Below are positions 25,986 through 34,723 of a stretch of DNA of 60,581 nucleotides, piece after piece; position 1 is the stretch's first letter, and the number at the start of each line of letters is the position of its first letter. Location: NCBI GenBank assembly GCA_900473045.1, contig UCKS01000003.1, positions 1 to 60,581 of the forward strand. The letters run 5' to 3'. Below the pieces are notes generated by a model that searched no databases, was not told the DNA's origin, and saw only the letters and a program-made list of their open reading frames with translations. Both the position numbers and the translations under genes were made by a program. Origin of the DNA: Hyphomicrobiales bacterium (GTDB lineage: Bacteria; Pseudomonadota; Alphaproteobacteria; Rhizobiales; Rhizobiaceae).

Positions 25986-26356
25986 TCCAGATGCCCTTCC
26001 ATTTTCGCTCACGCGACACGTCCGTTCATGTATAACCCTAGGCGATACGGCGGGTTTGCGGCATTTCTGCGCCGTGAACCCTGCTTTAGCCACAAGCCTT
26101 AACCCATGGACCAATAAAGTGGAATTGGTCGCAGCAAAGATGTATAGGGGCGGAGAGAATCTGAACCGAACGGCATCTCCGGCTTGAAAGACCCCGCGTT
26201 TCTCAAGAGTTTTTCCCGGAAAACGAAGGTTTGGCTTGACGCCGCGGCTCTCGCTGACTATAGAACCGCAACTTTCCAATCATGGCCAACGGAATGCGGC
26301 CTGGGCATATGGCCCGCCAACGCATGGACCGAAGGCGAAAAGAAAATAGGTGCATC
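25986..26356. other. Gene-free divergent region between DUF3108 gene and rpmB
   Basis: About 370 bp without a credible gene; open frames here are short and overlap the leader. It holds the strong rpmB promoter at 26236-26264 and, after it, a leader of about 85 nt before the rpmB ATG. I see no convincing hairpin or riboswitch in the rest. Confidence 0.6.
26236..26264 (+). promoter_or_regulatory. Sigma-70 promoter of rpmB
   Basis: TTGACG (26236-26241), a 17-bp spacer and TATAGA (26259-26264) give a near-consensus housekeeping promoter. Transcription would start near 26271, leaving about an 85-nt leader before rpmB. Confidence 0.75.
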
Positions 26357-26659
26357 ATGTCCCGTAGTTGCGAATTGACCGGCAAGGGTGTCCAGTCGGG
26401 CAACAATGTGAGCCACGCAAACAACAAGACCAAGCGCAAGTTCCTTCCGAACCTGTGCCAGGTTACGTTGATTTCCGACGTGCTCGGCCAGCGTTACCGT
26501 CTGCGCGTTTCGGCCGCAGCCCTGCGTTCGGTTGAACACCGCGGTGGTCTCGACGCATTCCTGATCAAGGCTGACGAAGTCGAGCTGTCGATGCGCGCTC
26601 GTCTGCTGCGCCGCCAGATCGTCAAGAAGACGGCTGAAGCCGTCGCTATCGCCGCTTAA
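26357..26659 (+). CDS. rpmB: 50S ribosomal protein L28
   Basis: A 100-residue L28 protein: [35 protein letters not shown] and a C-terminal [17 protein letters not shown]. This is the expected length for alphaproteobacteria. The ATG at 26357 is fixed by the invariant MSR start. It is transcribed from its own strong promoter and followed at once by a terminator. Confidence 0.97.
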   Translation: MSRSCELTGKGVQSGNNVSHANNKTKRKFLPNLCQVTLISDVLGQRYRLRVSAAALRSVEHRGGLDAFLIKADEVELSMRARLLRRQIVKKTAEAVAIAA

Positions 26660-26683
26660 TCGGCGAACTTGGCTCTACAGATT

Positions 26684-26718
26684 AAAAGGCTTGCCAGGGC
26701 AACCGGCGAGCCTTTTTC
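26684..26718 (+). terminator. Rho-independent terminator after rpmB
   Basis: AAAGGCTTGCC (26685-26695) pairs with GGCGAGCCTTT (26705-26715) with one G-U pair and a 9-nt loop. The run of five T starts inside the right arm (26713-26717). It lies 25 bp after the rpmB stop. Confidence 0.85.
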
Positions 26719-26795
26719 TCGTGTCAGATTACAGCAAACCGTTCGCGGATTACCGGGCTCAAAGTACGGTAAACTGTGGGCTCAGATGACTCCAA

Positions 26796-26825
26796 CTGGT
26801 GGCATACCCCAGGATAAAAAAATGC
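26796..26825 (+). promoter_or_regulatory. Candidate preQ1-I riboswitch overlapping the yhhQ start codon
   Basis: Stem P1 is CTGG (26796-26799) with CCAG (26809-26812). The loop bases GCA (26802-26804) can pair with TGC (26823-26825) across an A-rich linker GATAAAAAAA, forming the small H-type pseudoknot of the preQ1-I aptamer. The ATG at 26822 lies in the A-tract/pseudoknot, so ligand binding would block translation initiation. The downstream gene is a queuosine-precursor transporter, the expected target. Seen: the pairings and A-tract. Inferred: function. Confidence 0.65.
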
Positions 26826-27460
26826 TTACAAACCGCACGTTCCTAATCTATGTCGCGCTGATGACCCTCGTGGTCGTGGCCTCGAATTTCCTGGTCCAAT
26901 ACCCCCTGCCTGGCTCGATTGCCGGGATGCAGCTGGGTGATCTCCTGACCTGGGGCGCCTTCAGCTACCCCATCGCCTTTCTCGTCACCGACCTCACCAA
27001 TCGCCAGTTCGGACCGCGCACGGCCCGCAAGGTAGTGATCGCCGGTTTTGCCGTCGCCATCGTCCTGTCGGTGCTGGTGGCCACGCCGCGCATCGCCATC
27101 GCCTCAGGCTCCGCCTTCCTCCTCGGCCAGCTTCTGGATATCTCGGTATTCAACAAGCTGCGGATGCAGAGCTGGTGGCGCGCGCCACTGCTCGGCTCGC
27201 TGTTCGGATCCTTCCTCGACACGGCAATCTTCTTCTCGTTCGCCTTTGCCGCGTTCTTCGTCGTCTTCGGCCCGAATGAACCTTTCGCGCTGGAAAGCGC
27301 CCCGATCCTCGGCGTGATGACGGCAGAAGCACCGCGCTGGATCTCCTGGGCGCTCGGTGACCTCAGCGTCAAGATCATCGTCGGCCTGGTGATGCTGCTG
27401 CCCTATGGCGCACTGATGAACGTGATCAAGCCGATGCCCGGAGCGAAGGCAAACGCCTGA
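26822..27460 (+). CDS. yhhQ: Queuosine precursor transporter (YhhQ family)
   Basis: A 212-residue membrane protein with about six helices. It is recognised by VALMTLVVVASNFLVQYPL, the polar DLLTWGAFSYPIAFLVTDLTNRQFG motif and the ALGDLSVKIIVGLVMLLPYG end. The family (formerly DUF165) takes up preQ0/preQ1 for queuosine tRNA modification. The start MLTNRTF (26822) lies within the candidate preQ1 aptamer, which explains why no ordinary Shine-Dalgarno is seen in front of it. Confidence 0.9.
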   Translation: MLTNRTFLIYVALMTLVVVASNFLVQYPLPGSIAGMQLGDLLTWGAFSYPIAFLVTDLTNRQFGPRTARKVVIAGFAVAIVLSVLVATPRIAIASGSAFLLGQLLDISVFNKLRMQSWWRAPLLGSLFGSFLDTAIFFSFAFAAFFVVFGPNEPFALESAPILGVMTAEAPRWISWALGDLSVKIIVGLVMLLPYGALMNVIKPMPGAKANA

Positions 27461-27570
27461 GCTGCTTGAAGCCGCAACGTGGCGACAGAGCAAGTTCATC
27501 TTTCCATCGGCTAAGCGCACATCCCCTCTCATGGAGAAGGCCAATCGTATATGGCCTTCGGCGTCCTCCC

Positions 27571-27703
27571 TCTCTCCCCAGCGGGGAGAAGATGGCGCAA
27601 AGCGCCGGATGAGGTGGCCGAAGGCCACCTCCGCTTGGCTCCGGCTTCGCCGTAGCCCCCTCATCGCCTCGCATCCGCTCGGCACTTCTCCCCGCTGGGG
27701 AGA
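27571..27703. repeat. RIME-like palindromic repeat, second copy type
   Basis: Three clean hairpins in tandem: TCTCCCC/GGGGAGA (27573-27579 with 27583-27589), GAGGTGGCC/GGCCACCTC (27611-27619 with 27623-27631) and TCTCCCC/GGGGAGA (27687-27693 with 27697-27703). The two outer hairpins are inverted copies of one another with their flanks (GGGGAGAAG...GGATG). It sits between the convergent yhhQ and phytase-esterase-like genes and ends 8 bp from the latter's stop. Related in motif to the element at 22089-22214. Confidence 0.75.
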
Positions 27704-27711
27704 TGAGGGCG

Positions 27712-28734
27712 TCACTCAACCAGCCGGAATTCCAGCATCAGGTTACGCTCGAGGATGGAGTGATTGTCGTCGGAAACAAGGATAAGGCGAATGTCGCCGC
27801 CGGGCTCCACCACAACGTCCAGACCTTCCATATTGTCGATCTGGTATCCCATATCGGCGTTGAGCAGGATTTCGCCATCGACCACCGCACCGGGCTTGAT
27901 ATCGTCGCCCTTGATGCGGCGGATCTGCATGCCGATGCCTTCGGCAAAGCTGAAGCGGCGCTCCAGAATCAGCAGGTCGCCGTTGGGCAGGAACGCGCCG
28001 TCAGTCACCGCGAAGGGACCTTTGCGCACAACGCCGAAGACGCCTTTGCGCGGACCATCAAGGACGGCGGCCAGCAGGTGTCCATTCTTGTCGAAGCTCA
28101 ACTCGGACACGACCGCGACGCCGCCCGCAAGCGGGCTGTCCTTCGGCGAAACGGCAATGGTCTCAAGTCCGCGATTGCCACGCAACGACCTTGCCGGAAT
28201 GAGGAGCGGCAGGGTCGCCACCGGCCCGGACCGGGCAAAGCCGGAATCCGGATAGACATCGACGCGGTGGAGCCCCTCATAACTGGCGAGAACCTCGCCG
28301 TCGCGCAGCGCCACACCTTCGCAGTCCATGCGCTCCTTGACCTGCTCGGAGCGGCCATTGGCATCAATCATCGAGGTGACCATCAGATCGCCCGTGCCTG
28401 CCAGCCGGCCCTCCTGGTCGCGCTTGATTTCGCCGTCGACCCAATGGCCGGTGTCCATGATGGCGAGGAACGATTTCCGGTCCGGGCGAAAGCGGATCGA
28501 CGAAATCGCGCCGAGCAGCTCGTTCGACGACGACATCTCGATGCCGCCGATAAACTCCAGCTTGCCGAACAGCTTCTGGTCTGAACCGATCTTGAAATTC
28601 TCGATCTGCCGGCTTTTGACCGGAACGATTTCCGAAGGCGCCAGCGGAGCCGCAACCGACGGCACGACGGCCAGAAACAGGGAAAAGGCGGCGGCCTGAA
28701 ACAGTGTCGCTTTCAAAAGACGTCCTTCCGGCAT
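27712..28734 (-). CDS. Esterase-like activity of phytase family protein, secreted
   Basis: A 340-residue precursor with a signal peptide (about residues 8-29, ATLFQAAAFSLFLAVVPSVA). The mature protein is a beta-propeller-like domain: EFIGGIEMSSSNELLGAISS, SFLAIMDTGHWVDG, MDCEGVALRDGEVLASYE, LERRFSFAEGIGMQIRRI and ADMGYQIDNMEGLDV. The family name comes from a weak similarity to phytase; the activity is not demonstrated. It follows cobT on the same strand after 94 bp. Confidence 0.85.
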   Translation of the reverse strand: MPEGRLLKATLFQAAAFSLFLAVVPSVAAPLAPSEIVPVKSRQIENFKIGSDQKLFGKLEFIGGIEMSSSNELLGAISSIRFRPDRKSFLAIMDTGHWVDGEIKRDQEGRLAGTGDLMVTSMIDANGRSEQVKERMDCEGVALRDGEVLASYEGLHRVDVYPDSGFARSGPVATLPLLIPARSLRGNRGLETIAVSPKDSPLAGGVAVVSELSFDKNGHLLAAVLDGPRKGVFGVVRKGPFAVTDGAFLPNGDLLILERRFSFAEGIGMQIRRIKGDDIKPGAVVDGEILLNADMGYQIDNMEGLDVVVEPGGDIRLILVSDDNHSILERNLMLEFRLVE

Positions 28735-28828
28735 GCCGGCATGGAGCGCAAAGCGGCTCCGGAGAAATCAGCAGAAATATGGCAGGCAAGACCGGGACGC
28801 CAATCAGTGTCCCGGTCAGACACAATTG

Positions 28829-30733
28829 TCAGCTTGCACGCCGGCGCCCGGGGGCGGCCCGGCGGCGGGAGCTTTCATCATCGAACAGCGACGCCAGCTG
28901 CTCGGTCATCGCGCCAGCCAGTTCATCGGCATCGACGATGGTCACGGCCTTGCGATAATAGCGCGTCACATCGTGACCGATACCGATCGCCAACAGTTCG
29001 ACCGGCGAGCGCGTTTCGATCTGGTCGATGACAGCGCGCAGATGCCGCTCGAGATAGTTGCCCGGATTGACCGACAGGGTGGAATCATCGACCGGTGCAC
29101 CATCCGAAATCATCATCAGGATGCGGCGCTGTTCGGAACGGCCAAGCAGCCGGTTATGGGCCCAGATCAGCGCTTCGCCGTCGATGTTCTCCTTCAGCAG
29201 GCCTTCGCGCATCATCAAACCGAGATTGCGGCGTGCGCGACGCCACGGGGCGTCAGCGGACTTGTAGACGATGTGGCGCAGGTCGTTGAGGCGGCCCGGC
29301 GTCTGCGGCTTGCCGCTGGCCAGCCATTTTTCACGCGACTGTCCGCCCTTCCAGGCCTTGGTGGTGAAGCCGAGGATCTCGACCTTGACGCCGCAGCGCT
29401 CCAGCGTGCGAGCGAGAATATCGGCGCAGGTGGCCGCGACCGTGATCGGGCGTCCGCGCATCGAACCGGAGTTATCGATCAGAAGTGTGACGACCGTATC
29501 GCGGAAATTGGTGTCTTTCTCACGCTTGAAGGAAAGCGGCTGCATCGGGTCGATGATCATGCGCGTCAGCCGCGCCGAATCGAGATAGCCCTCCTCCAGG
29601 TCGAATTCCCAGGAGCGGTTCTGCTGCGCCATCAGGCGACGCTGCAGCCGGTTGGCCAGACGGCCGACCGCGCCCTGCAGATGGGCCAGTTGCTTGTCGA
29701 GGAAGGCCCGCAGACGGTCGAGTTCGGCTTCGTCGCAAAGCTCTTCGGCAGTGGTCGTTTCGTCGAATTCCTCGGTGAAGACGCCGTAGTCGACCTTCTC
29801 GTTGAAATCGTCGAAGGGGTGGTTCGGCCGTTTGACCTCGCCGGGTGTCTCGCTGTCGTCCTCGCCGTCATCCGACATCTCCTCTTCGGAGATTTCGGCA
29901 CCGTCCATCTCGCCGTCGTCCATCTGCTCGTCGGCGGATTCGTTCTCGTCAGCGGGAGCAGCGTCGGAACCGGCATCCTCGTCGGAGCTGTTTTCGTCCT
30001 GCTCCTGGCTGCGCGGCTGGTCCTCGTCGGTCTGGCTTTCCTGATCGTCCGGCTCGACATCGTCATCGCCGTACTTTTCGGCCATCTCCATCGATGTCAG
30101 CATGTTGCGTATGACACGCGCGAAAGCCTGCTGATCGTTGACCGCAGCCGACAGCTCTCTCATATCGCCGGCAGCTTTTTCCTCGATGAAATCGCGCCAA
30201 AGGTCCAGCACCTGTCCTGCGGAGGCCGGCGGCTTTTGGCCGGTCAGCTTTTCGCGCACGATCAGGGCAACCGCCTCTTCGATCGGAGCATCCGCCTGGC
30301 GGTCGATATTACTGAAATTGGCGCGGGCGTATTTTTCATCCAGCATCGATGTGAGATTGCTGGCGACACCGCTCATGCGCAGCGAGCCGATCGCCTCGAC
30401 GCGCGCCTGTTCGACGGCATCGAAAATGCCGCGCGCGTCTGCACCCTGCGGCGCCATCGTCGCGTGGATGCGGGCGTCGTGGCAGGCCTTGCGGAGCGCC
30501 ATCGAATCGCCGAGCCCGCGGGTGACCGCGAGCTCCTGGCGCGTCGGCCGCTTGGAGATTTCCGGTAGCCGCATACGCTCACCGGAAAGTCCCGGACGCT
30601 CGTTGGCAAACACGACTTCGATTTCCGAATCTCCGGCAATCGAACGGATGCAACCGGTCAGTGCGCGGCGGAATGGCTCCACATCCACGACACCGGCCGG
30701 CCTTGCTTTCGAATTGTCGCCCCGGCCTGCCAT
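28829..30733 (-). CDS. cobT: Cobaltochelatase subunit CobT
   Basis: A 634-residue subunit of the aerobic CobNST cobaltochelatase, which inserts cobalt into hydrogenobyrinic acid a,c-diamide in B12 synthesis. The N-terminal helical part is followed by a very acidic stretch (about residues 215-300, for example [16 protein letters not shown]) and a C-terminal VWA/MIDAS domain with [11 protein letters not shown] and [12 protein letters not shown]. Length and architecture match CobT. It is 3 bp downstream of cobS, so an operon is certain. Confidence 0.95.
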   Translation of the reverse strand: MAGRGDNSKARPAGVVDVEPFRRALTGCIRSIAGDSEIEVVFANERPGLSGERMRLPEISKRPTRQELAVTRGLGDSMALRKACHDARIHATMAPQGADARGIFDAVEQARVEAIGSLRMSGVASNLTSMLDEKYARANFSNIDRQADAPIEEAVALIVREKLTGQKPPASAGQVLDLWRDFIEEKAAGDMRELSAAVNDQQAFARVIRNMLTSMEMAEKYGDDDVEPDDQESQTDEDQPRSQEQDENSSDEDAGSDAAPADENESADEQMDDGEMDGAEISEEEMSDDGEDDSETPGEVKRPNHPFDDFNEKVDYGVFTEEFDETTTAEELCDEAELDRLRAFLDKQLAHLQGAVGRLANRLQRRLMAQQNRSWEFDLEEGYLDSARLTRMIIDPMQPLSFKREKDTNFRDTVVTLLIDNSGSMRGRPITVAATCADILARTLERCGVKVEILGFTTKAWKGGQSREKWLASGKPQTPGRLNDLRHIVYKSADAPWRRARRNLGLMMREGLLKENIDGEALIWAHNRLLGRSEQRRILMMISDGAPVDDSTLSVNPGNYLERHLRAVIDQIETRSPVELLAIGIGHDVTRYYRKAVTIVDADELAGAMTEQLASLFDDESSRRRAAPGRRRAS

Positions 30734-30736
30734 GGA

Positions 30737-31735
30737 TCAGGCCGTGGCTTCGAGCACGATATTGGCAGCACTTTCCTTCAGCTCGACACCGAAGGCGCGC
30801 TGATAGTGTTCCGCCACCAGTGCCCGCTCAAGCTCGTCACACTTGTTGAGGAAGGTGACGCGGAAGGCAAAGGCGATATCGCCGAAGATATGCGCATTCT
30901 CAGCCCAGGTGATGACCGTACGCGGGCTCATGACCGTCGAGAGATCGCCATTGATGAAGGCTGCACGGGTGAGATCGGCAACACGAACCATCTTCGAGAC
31001 GGTGTCGCGGCCGCGATCCTTGGTGAAGCCCTTGACCTTGGCAGCGACGATATCGACTTCGTTGTCGTGCGGCAGATAGTTCAGGGTGGTGACGATCGAC
31101 CAGCGGTCCATCTGGGCCTGGTTGATCTGCTGCGTGCCGTGATAGAGGCCGGTGGTATCGCCGAGGCCGACGGTGTTTGCCGTCGAGAACAGCCGGAAAG
31201 CCGGATGCGGGCGGATGACGCGGCTCTGGTCGAGAAGCGTCAGGCGGCCGGAAGATTCCAGCACGCGCTGGATGACGAACATGACGTCCGGGCGGCCGGC
31301 GTCATACTCGTCGAAGACGAGCGCAACATTGTGCTGATAGGCCCAGGGCAGGATACCGTCCTTGAATTCGGTGACCTGCATGCCGTCCTTGACGACGATG
31401 GCGTCCTTGCCGACGAGATCGATACGGCTGACATGGCTGTCGAGGTTGACGCGCACGCAAGGCCAGTTGAGGCGGGCTGCGACCTGCTCGATATGGGTCG
31501 ACTTGCCGGTGCCGTGATAGCCGGACACCATGACGCGGCGGTTATGGGCAAAACCGGCGAGGATGGCGAGTGTCGTCTCGCGGTCGAAGAGATAGTCGGG
31601 ATCGAAATCCGGCACATAGGCATCGGCCTTCGAATAGGCCGGCACGCGCAGATCGGTGTCGATACGGAAAACGTCACGGACGGAAACTGTCGTATCGGGG
31701 AGGTTGGAAATATCGAGGTCTACCTTGCTCATCAT
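30737..31735 (-). CDS. cobS: Cobaltochelatase subunit CobS
   Basis: A 332-residue AAA+ ATPase. Walker [10 protein letters not shown] is at residues 72-80 and Walker B is [11 protein letters not shown]. The second-region segments ([30 protein letters not shown]) are CobS-specific. With CobT it forms the chelatase chaperone complex that drives CobN. The start is ATG 31735 or the adjacent 31732. The J-domain gene lies 90 bp upstream on the same strand. Confidence 0.95.
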   Translation of the reverse strand: MMSKVDLDISNLPDTTVSVRDVFRIDTDLRVPAYSKADAYVPDFDPDYLFDRETTLAILAGFAHNRRVMVSGYHGTGKSTHIEQVAARLNWPCVRVNLDSHVSRIDLVGKDAIVVKDGMQVTEFKDGILPWAYQHNVALVFDEYDAGRPDVMFVIQRVLESSGRLTLLDQSRVIRPHPAFRLFSTANTVGLGDTTGLYHGTQQINQAQMDRWSIVTTLNYLPHDNEVDIVAAKVKGFTKDRGRDTVSKMVRVADLTRAAFINGDLSTVMSPRTVITWAENAHIFGDIAFAFRVTFLNKCDELERALVAEHYQRAFGVELKESAANIVLEATA

Positions 31736-31825
31736 GTCTCCAGCACGGTAAAGCCCCTTGACTCGAATGGCGGGGGCGGTCCCGTCTATGCCTTTATAAA
31801 AGTGTGACCGTAATAAAACGGGTTC

Positions 31826-32452
31826 CTAGCAGAAGCCAGCCTGTTTTAACAATTGATATGCCTGGATCACGGCACGAAAACGCTCTTCCGATCCCCTGTC
31901 TCCGCCATTTGCATCGGGGTGATGCTTTTTTACAAGCTCTTTGTACGCCGTCTTCACATCTGCCGCAGTCGCATTGGCATGCAGACCGAGCGTTTCGAAG
32001 GCCTTGGCCTCCAATGTCTTCAGCTTGCGCAGCCGCGGTTCCTGCCGGCTGGCGCGAGCCCGCGCCTGATCGACGAAGCCGAAGGGATCGCGCATGCGGG
32101 CCTGGGCACCGGCCGACCCGGATCGCTGCTGCGACTGCTGCGGCGCATTCTTGGCATTCTTGTTCACCCCCACCGTCCATGTCGGACGATGGCCGGTAAT
32201 GGCTTCCTTCTGGTAACGGGCGATCTCGCTGTCGGACAGGCCGGAGAAATAGTTATAGCCTTTGTTGTATTCCTTGACGTGCTCGAAGCAGAACATGAAA
32301 AATTCGTTTTCGGCATTGCGTCCCACCGGCGCGCGATGGACAGCATTTTCCTCGCACCCGTCCCACTGACACTTGGGTGCCATGGGTTCAGGTTTCTGGG
32401 TCACCCTGCGGCGCGTCCGGATCCCGTCAAAGTATTTTGAATCAAGTTTCAT
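31826..32452 (-). CDS. J-domain (DnaJ-like) protein
   Basis: A 208-residue protein with an unusual C-terminal J-domain: LKTLEAKAFETLGLHANATAADVK leads to KKHHPDANGG, with the HPD motif at 178-180. The N-terminal half has a short cysteine-containing segment (CQWDGCEENAVHRAPVG with C28 and C33, then CFEHVKEYNKGYNYFSG), typical of this rhizobial family. It should stimulate DnaK on specific clients. It is kept next to cobS and divergent from bolA. The ATG at 32452 gives the standard MKLDSKYFD start. Confidence 0.9.
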   Translation of the reverse strand: MKLDSKYFDGIRTRRRVTQKPEPMAPKCQWDGCEENAVHRAPVGRNAENEFFMFCFEHVKEYNKGYNYFSGLSDSEIARYQKEAITGHRPTWTVGVNKNAKNAPQQSQQRSGSAGAQARMRDPFGFVDQARARASRQEPRLRKLKTLEAKAFETLGLHANATAADVKTAYKELVKKHHPDANGGDRGSEERFRAVIQAYQLLKQAGFC

Positions 32453-32613
32453 GGCGCTAATTATGGTGCGTGGCGGACGCCACAACAAGAATTGACAAAC
32501 GGGAATGTTGCAGGCTTTGTGAAGCCATTTTGCACCGCGCAAGACGCAATCCCGGACGGGCCGCTCGTTTGAGATCGATGCTTATGGAAAAGCCAGAAAA
32601 ACGGGGCCAAAAC

Positions 32614-32895
32614 ATGTCGCTTCAAAGCCGCATCGAAACAAAACTCAACGCGGCCTTTTCGCCGGAACGACTGATCGTTGTCAACGAAAGCCATCTGCAT
32701 GCCGGTCATCATCCGGACATCGACGGCACCGGTGAAACCCATATGCGGGTACGGATCGTGTCCAGCGCGTTCATCGGCATGAGCCGCATCGCCCGCCACC
32801 GCGCCATCAATGATATTCTGAAGACCGAAATTGATGCCGGACTGCATGCGCTCGCCCTTGAACCAGCTGTTCCCGGGGAAACAACCCGCTGGTAA
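32614..32895 (+). CDS. bolA: BolA family protein
   Basis: A 93-residue protein with the BolA fold: IETKLNAAFSPERLIVVNES, the H-rich loop HLHAGHHPD and HMRVRIVSSAFIGMSRIARHRAI, ending HALALEPAVPG. BolA proteins partner with monothiol glutaredoxins in Fe-S cluster handling and can bind DNA. The histidines at the usual metal-ligand positions are present. The start MSLQSRIETKL is the family norm; the upstream extension is not conserved-looking. Divergent from the J-domain gene. Confidence 0.93.
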   Translation: MSLQSRIETKLNAAFSPERLIVVNESHLHAGHHPDIDGTGETHMRVRIVSSAFIGMSRIARHRAINDILKTEIDAGLHALALEPAVPGETTRW

Positions 32896-32963
32896 GGATA
32901 GAGATAGCCTTCATTCAAGCAACGACGGTCAATCGAAGCGTTCAATTGCTGCCGAATTGACGG

Positions 32964-32986
32964 AATTGTAGCCAACACCTACAATT
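32964..32986. repeat. Short perfect inverted repeat downstream of bolA
   Basis: AATTGTAG (32964-32971) and CTACAATT (32979-32986) form an 8-bp perfect palindrome with a 7-bp spacer, between bolA and the caspase-like gene. A second small one, CGGATC/GATCCG, lies about 25 bp further. It is operator-like in size; no binding protein can be named. Confidence 0.35.
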
Positions 32987-33111
32987 GCAGGTGGGGCGAG
33001 AGAATTATCGGATCAGGCGATCCGTTCATTATTACGACATACAGAAAATTTTAAACATAGGCGGAGCCGGTTCAAGGTTGTCCGGGAGCCTCTTTTTTTG
33101 GGGTCAAGACG

Positions 33112-34698
33112 ATGCTCAGGAGGTTTGGGCTTGTCGCGGCGTTCGTCGCCGCGTTTCTATCATACAGTCAGGTATCGGCAGCAGCGCTGTCCGGCAAGAA
33201 AGTCGCGCTTGTCATGGGCAACAGTGCCTACAAGCATGCAGTCGAATTGCCGAACCCGAAAAACGACGCCAAGCTGATGGCGGAAACGTTCCGCACGGCA
33301 GGCTTTACCGTTATCGAGGGCGAGGATCTCGACAAAACAGGGATGACCGCACTGGTCGATCAGTTCACCGAGATTGCCTACGACGCCGATATCGCCGTCG
33401 TCTATTATGCCGGCCACGGCCTGCAGGTCGATGGGCGCAACTATCTCGTGCCGATCGACGCACAACTGGAAAAGGCAGCCCAGTTGCAGACGCGCACGGT
33501 GCCTGCTGAAAAATTCCTGGCCGCCCTGCCGCCGGATCCCGCCGTCAGCATCATCATCCTGGATGCCTGCCGCGACAATCCGTTGGCACGCTCGCTGGCA
33601 AAGGTCATGCCGGCCAGCCGCTCCGCCTCGATGGGCGTGGGCCTCGCACCGGTACAGGCCAACAATCAGGCCGCCGGCGCAGGCGGGCTGCTGATCGCCT
33701 ACGCCACCGATCCCGGCGCCGTCGCCTATGACGGCAAGGGTATCAACAGTCCTTACACAACCGCACTTGCGCGGCATCTGACCACACCTGGATTGGAAAT
33801 CCAGAGCGCACTGACGCGGGTTCGCGCCGATGTTTCGGAAGCAACCGGCGGCGCCCAGCATCCCTGGCACAATGCCTCGCTGTCGCGCGAAGTCTTCATC
33901 GGTGGAGAGCCGGCCGCCGAGGCTGCAATCGCTGTCCCCGCCGACGTGACGCCCGCAGGCGAAGCGGCTACGGCTGGCGCCAACGATGTCAACTGGACCG
34001 TCGAGCAGAAACTCTGGGAAGAAGCGTCCAAGCGTAACACCGTCGCGCATTACGAACTCTATCTTCAACAATATCCGAGTGGCAATTTTGCCACCCTTGC
34101 CAAGCTCAATCTCGACCAGCTGAGGGCTACCGCGACCACGCAGGTTGCGTCCGTTGCTCCGGCCGGTGAGGCAACGGCTGCGGCCTCGCAGGTCCGCACT
34201 GCCGTCGCCATGCCCGACGATGTCAAACTCAGCGTCGGAACACCGGAAACCGAAATGGCGCTGAACCTCGACAAGCAAGGCAGGATCGATCTGCAGCTGC
34301 GGCTCGGCGCGCTCGGCCATGTCACCGGTGGCGCCGATGGCGCGCTCGGCGCCCGCTCCCGCACGGCAATCGGCGCATGGCAGCAGCAGAACGGCATGGT
34401 CGAGACAACCTACCTGACACAGCAGCAGCACATGTTCCTTGTCGTTCAGACCGATCCGATGATGCCGCAAATCCGCGCCCAGTACGAAGCGCAGAAGGCA
34501 GCTATTGCGGTTCGCAAGGCCCAAAACCCGGTTCGCCAGAAAGTGGCTGGGCAGCGCGTCAAGAGACAACACGAGGGGGCAACCCTGGAAGGTCCAGTCG
34601 AACGCCAGGGCAATAGTGGCGGAGTGGATCCGGCGGGCGCTGCTTTCGCCGGCGGCCTGCTCGGCGGCGCTCTCGGCGGTATCATCGGCAGCCGCTAA
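33112..34698 (+). CDS. Secreted caspase-family (C14) protein with peptidoglycan-binding-like C-terminus
   Basis: A 528-residue protein. A signal peptide (residues 1-24) leads into a caspase p20-like domain, KKVALVMGNSAYKHAVELPNP, with catalytic H102 in VVYYAGHGLQVDG and C153 in IIILDACRDNP; both dyad residues are intact. After a variable linker there is a peptidoglycan-binding-like segment (LRLGALGHVTGGADGALGARSRTAIGAWQQQNG), then a basic Gln-rich tail and a C-terminal glycine zipper (GAAFAGGLLGGALGGIIGSR). Such orthocaspases usually cleave after Arg/Lys. The signal peptide and wall-like domain place it in the periplasm. Substrate unknown. Confidence 0.87.
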   Translation: MLRRFGLVAAFVAAFLSYSQVSAAALSGKKVALVMGNSAYKHAVELPNPKNDAKLMAETFRTAGFTVIEGEDLDKTGMTALVDQFTEIAYDADIAVVYYAGHGLQVDGRNYLVPIDAQLEKAAQLQTRTVPAEKFLAALPPDPAVSIIILDACRDNPLARSLAKVMPASRSASMGVGLAPVQANNQAAGAGGLLIAYATDPGAVAYDGKGINSPYTTALARHLTTPGLEIQSALTRVRADVSEATGGAQHPWHNASLSREVFIGGEPAAEAAIAVPADVTPAGEAATAGANDVNWTVEQKLWEEASKRNTVAHYELYLQQYPSGNFATLAKLNLDQLRATATTQVASVAPAGEATAAASQVRTAVAMPDDVKLSVGTPETEMALNLDKQGRIDLQLRLGALGHVTGGADGALGARSRTAIGAWQQQNGMVETTYLTQQQHMFLVVQTDPMMPQIRAQYEAQKAAIAVRKAQNPVRQKVAGQRVKRQHEGATLEGPVERQGNSGGVDPAGAAFAGGLLGGALGGIIGSR

Positions 34699-34723
34699 AA
34701 CCGGCGCCGCTTGCCTCTGCGCT

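Noticed and set aside
27531..27785. Short open frames within the palindromic repeat near 27.6 kb
   Set aside because: They read through hairpin arms of an intergenic repeat and have no protein-like features.
28733..30568. A 611-codon plus-strand open frame opposite cobT
   Set aside because: Antisense shadow of cobT. Its sequence mirrors the acidic repeats and has no domain logic.
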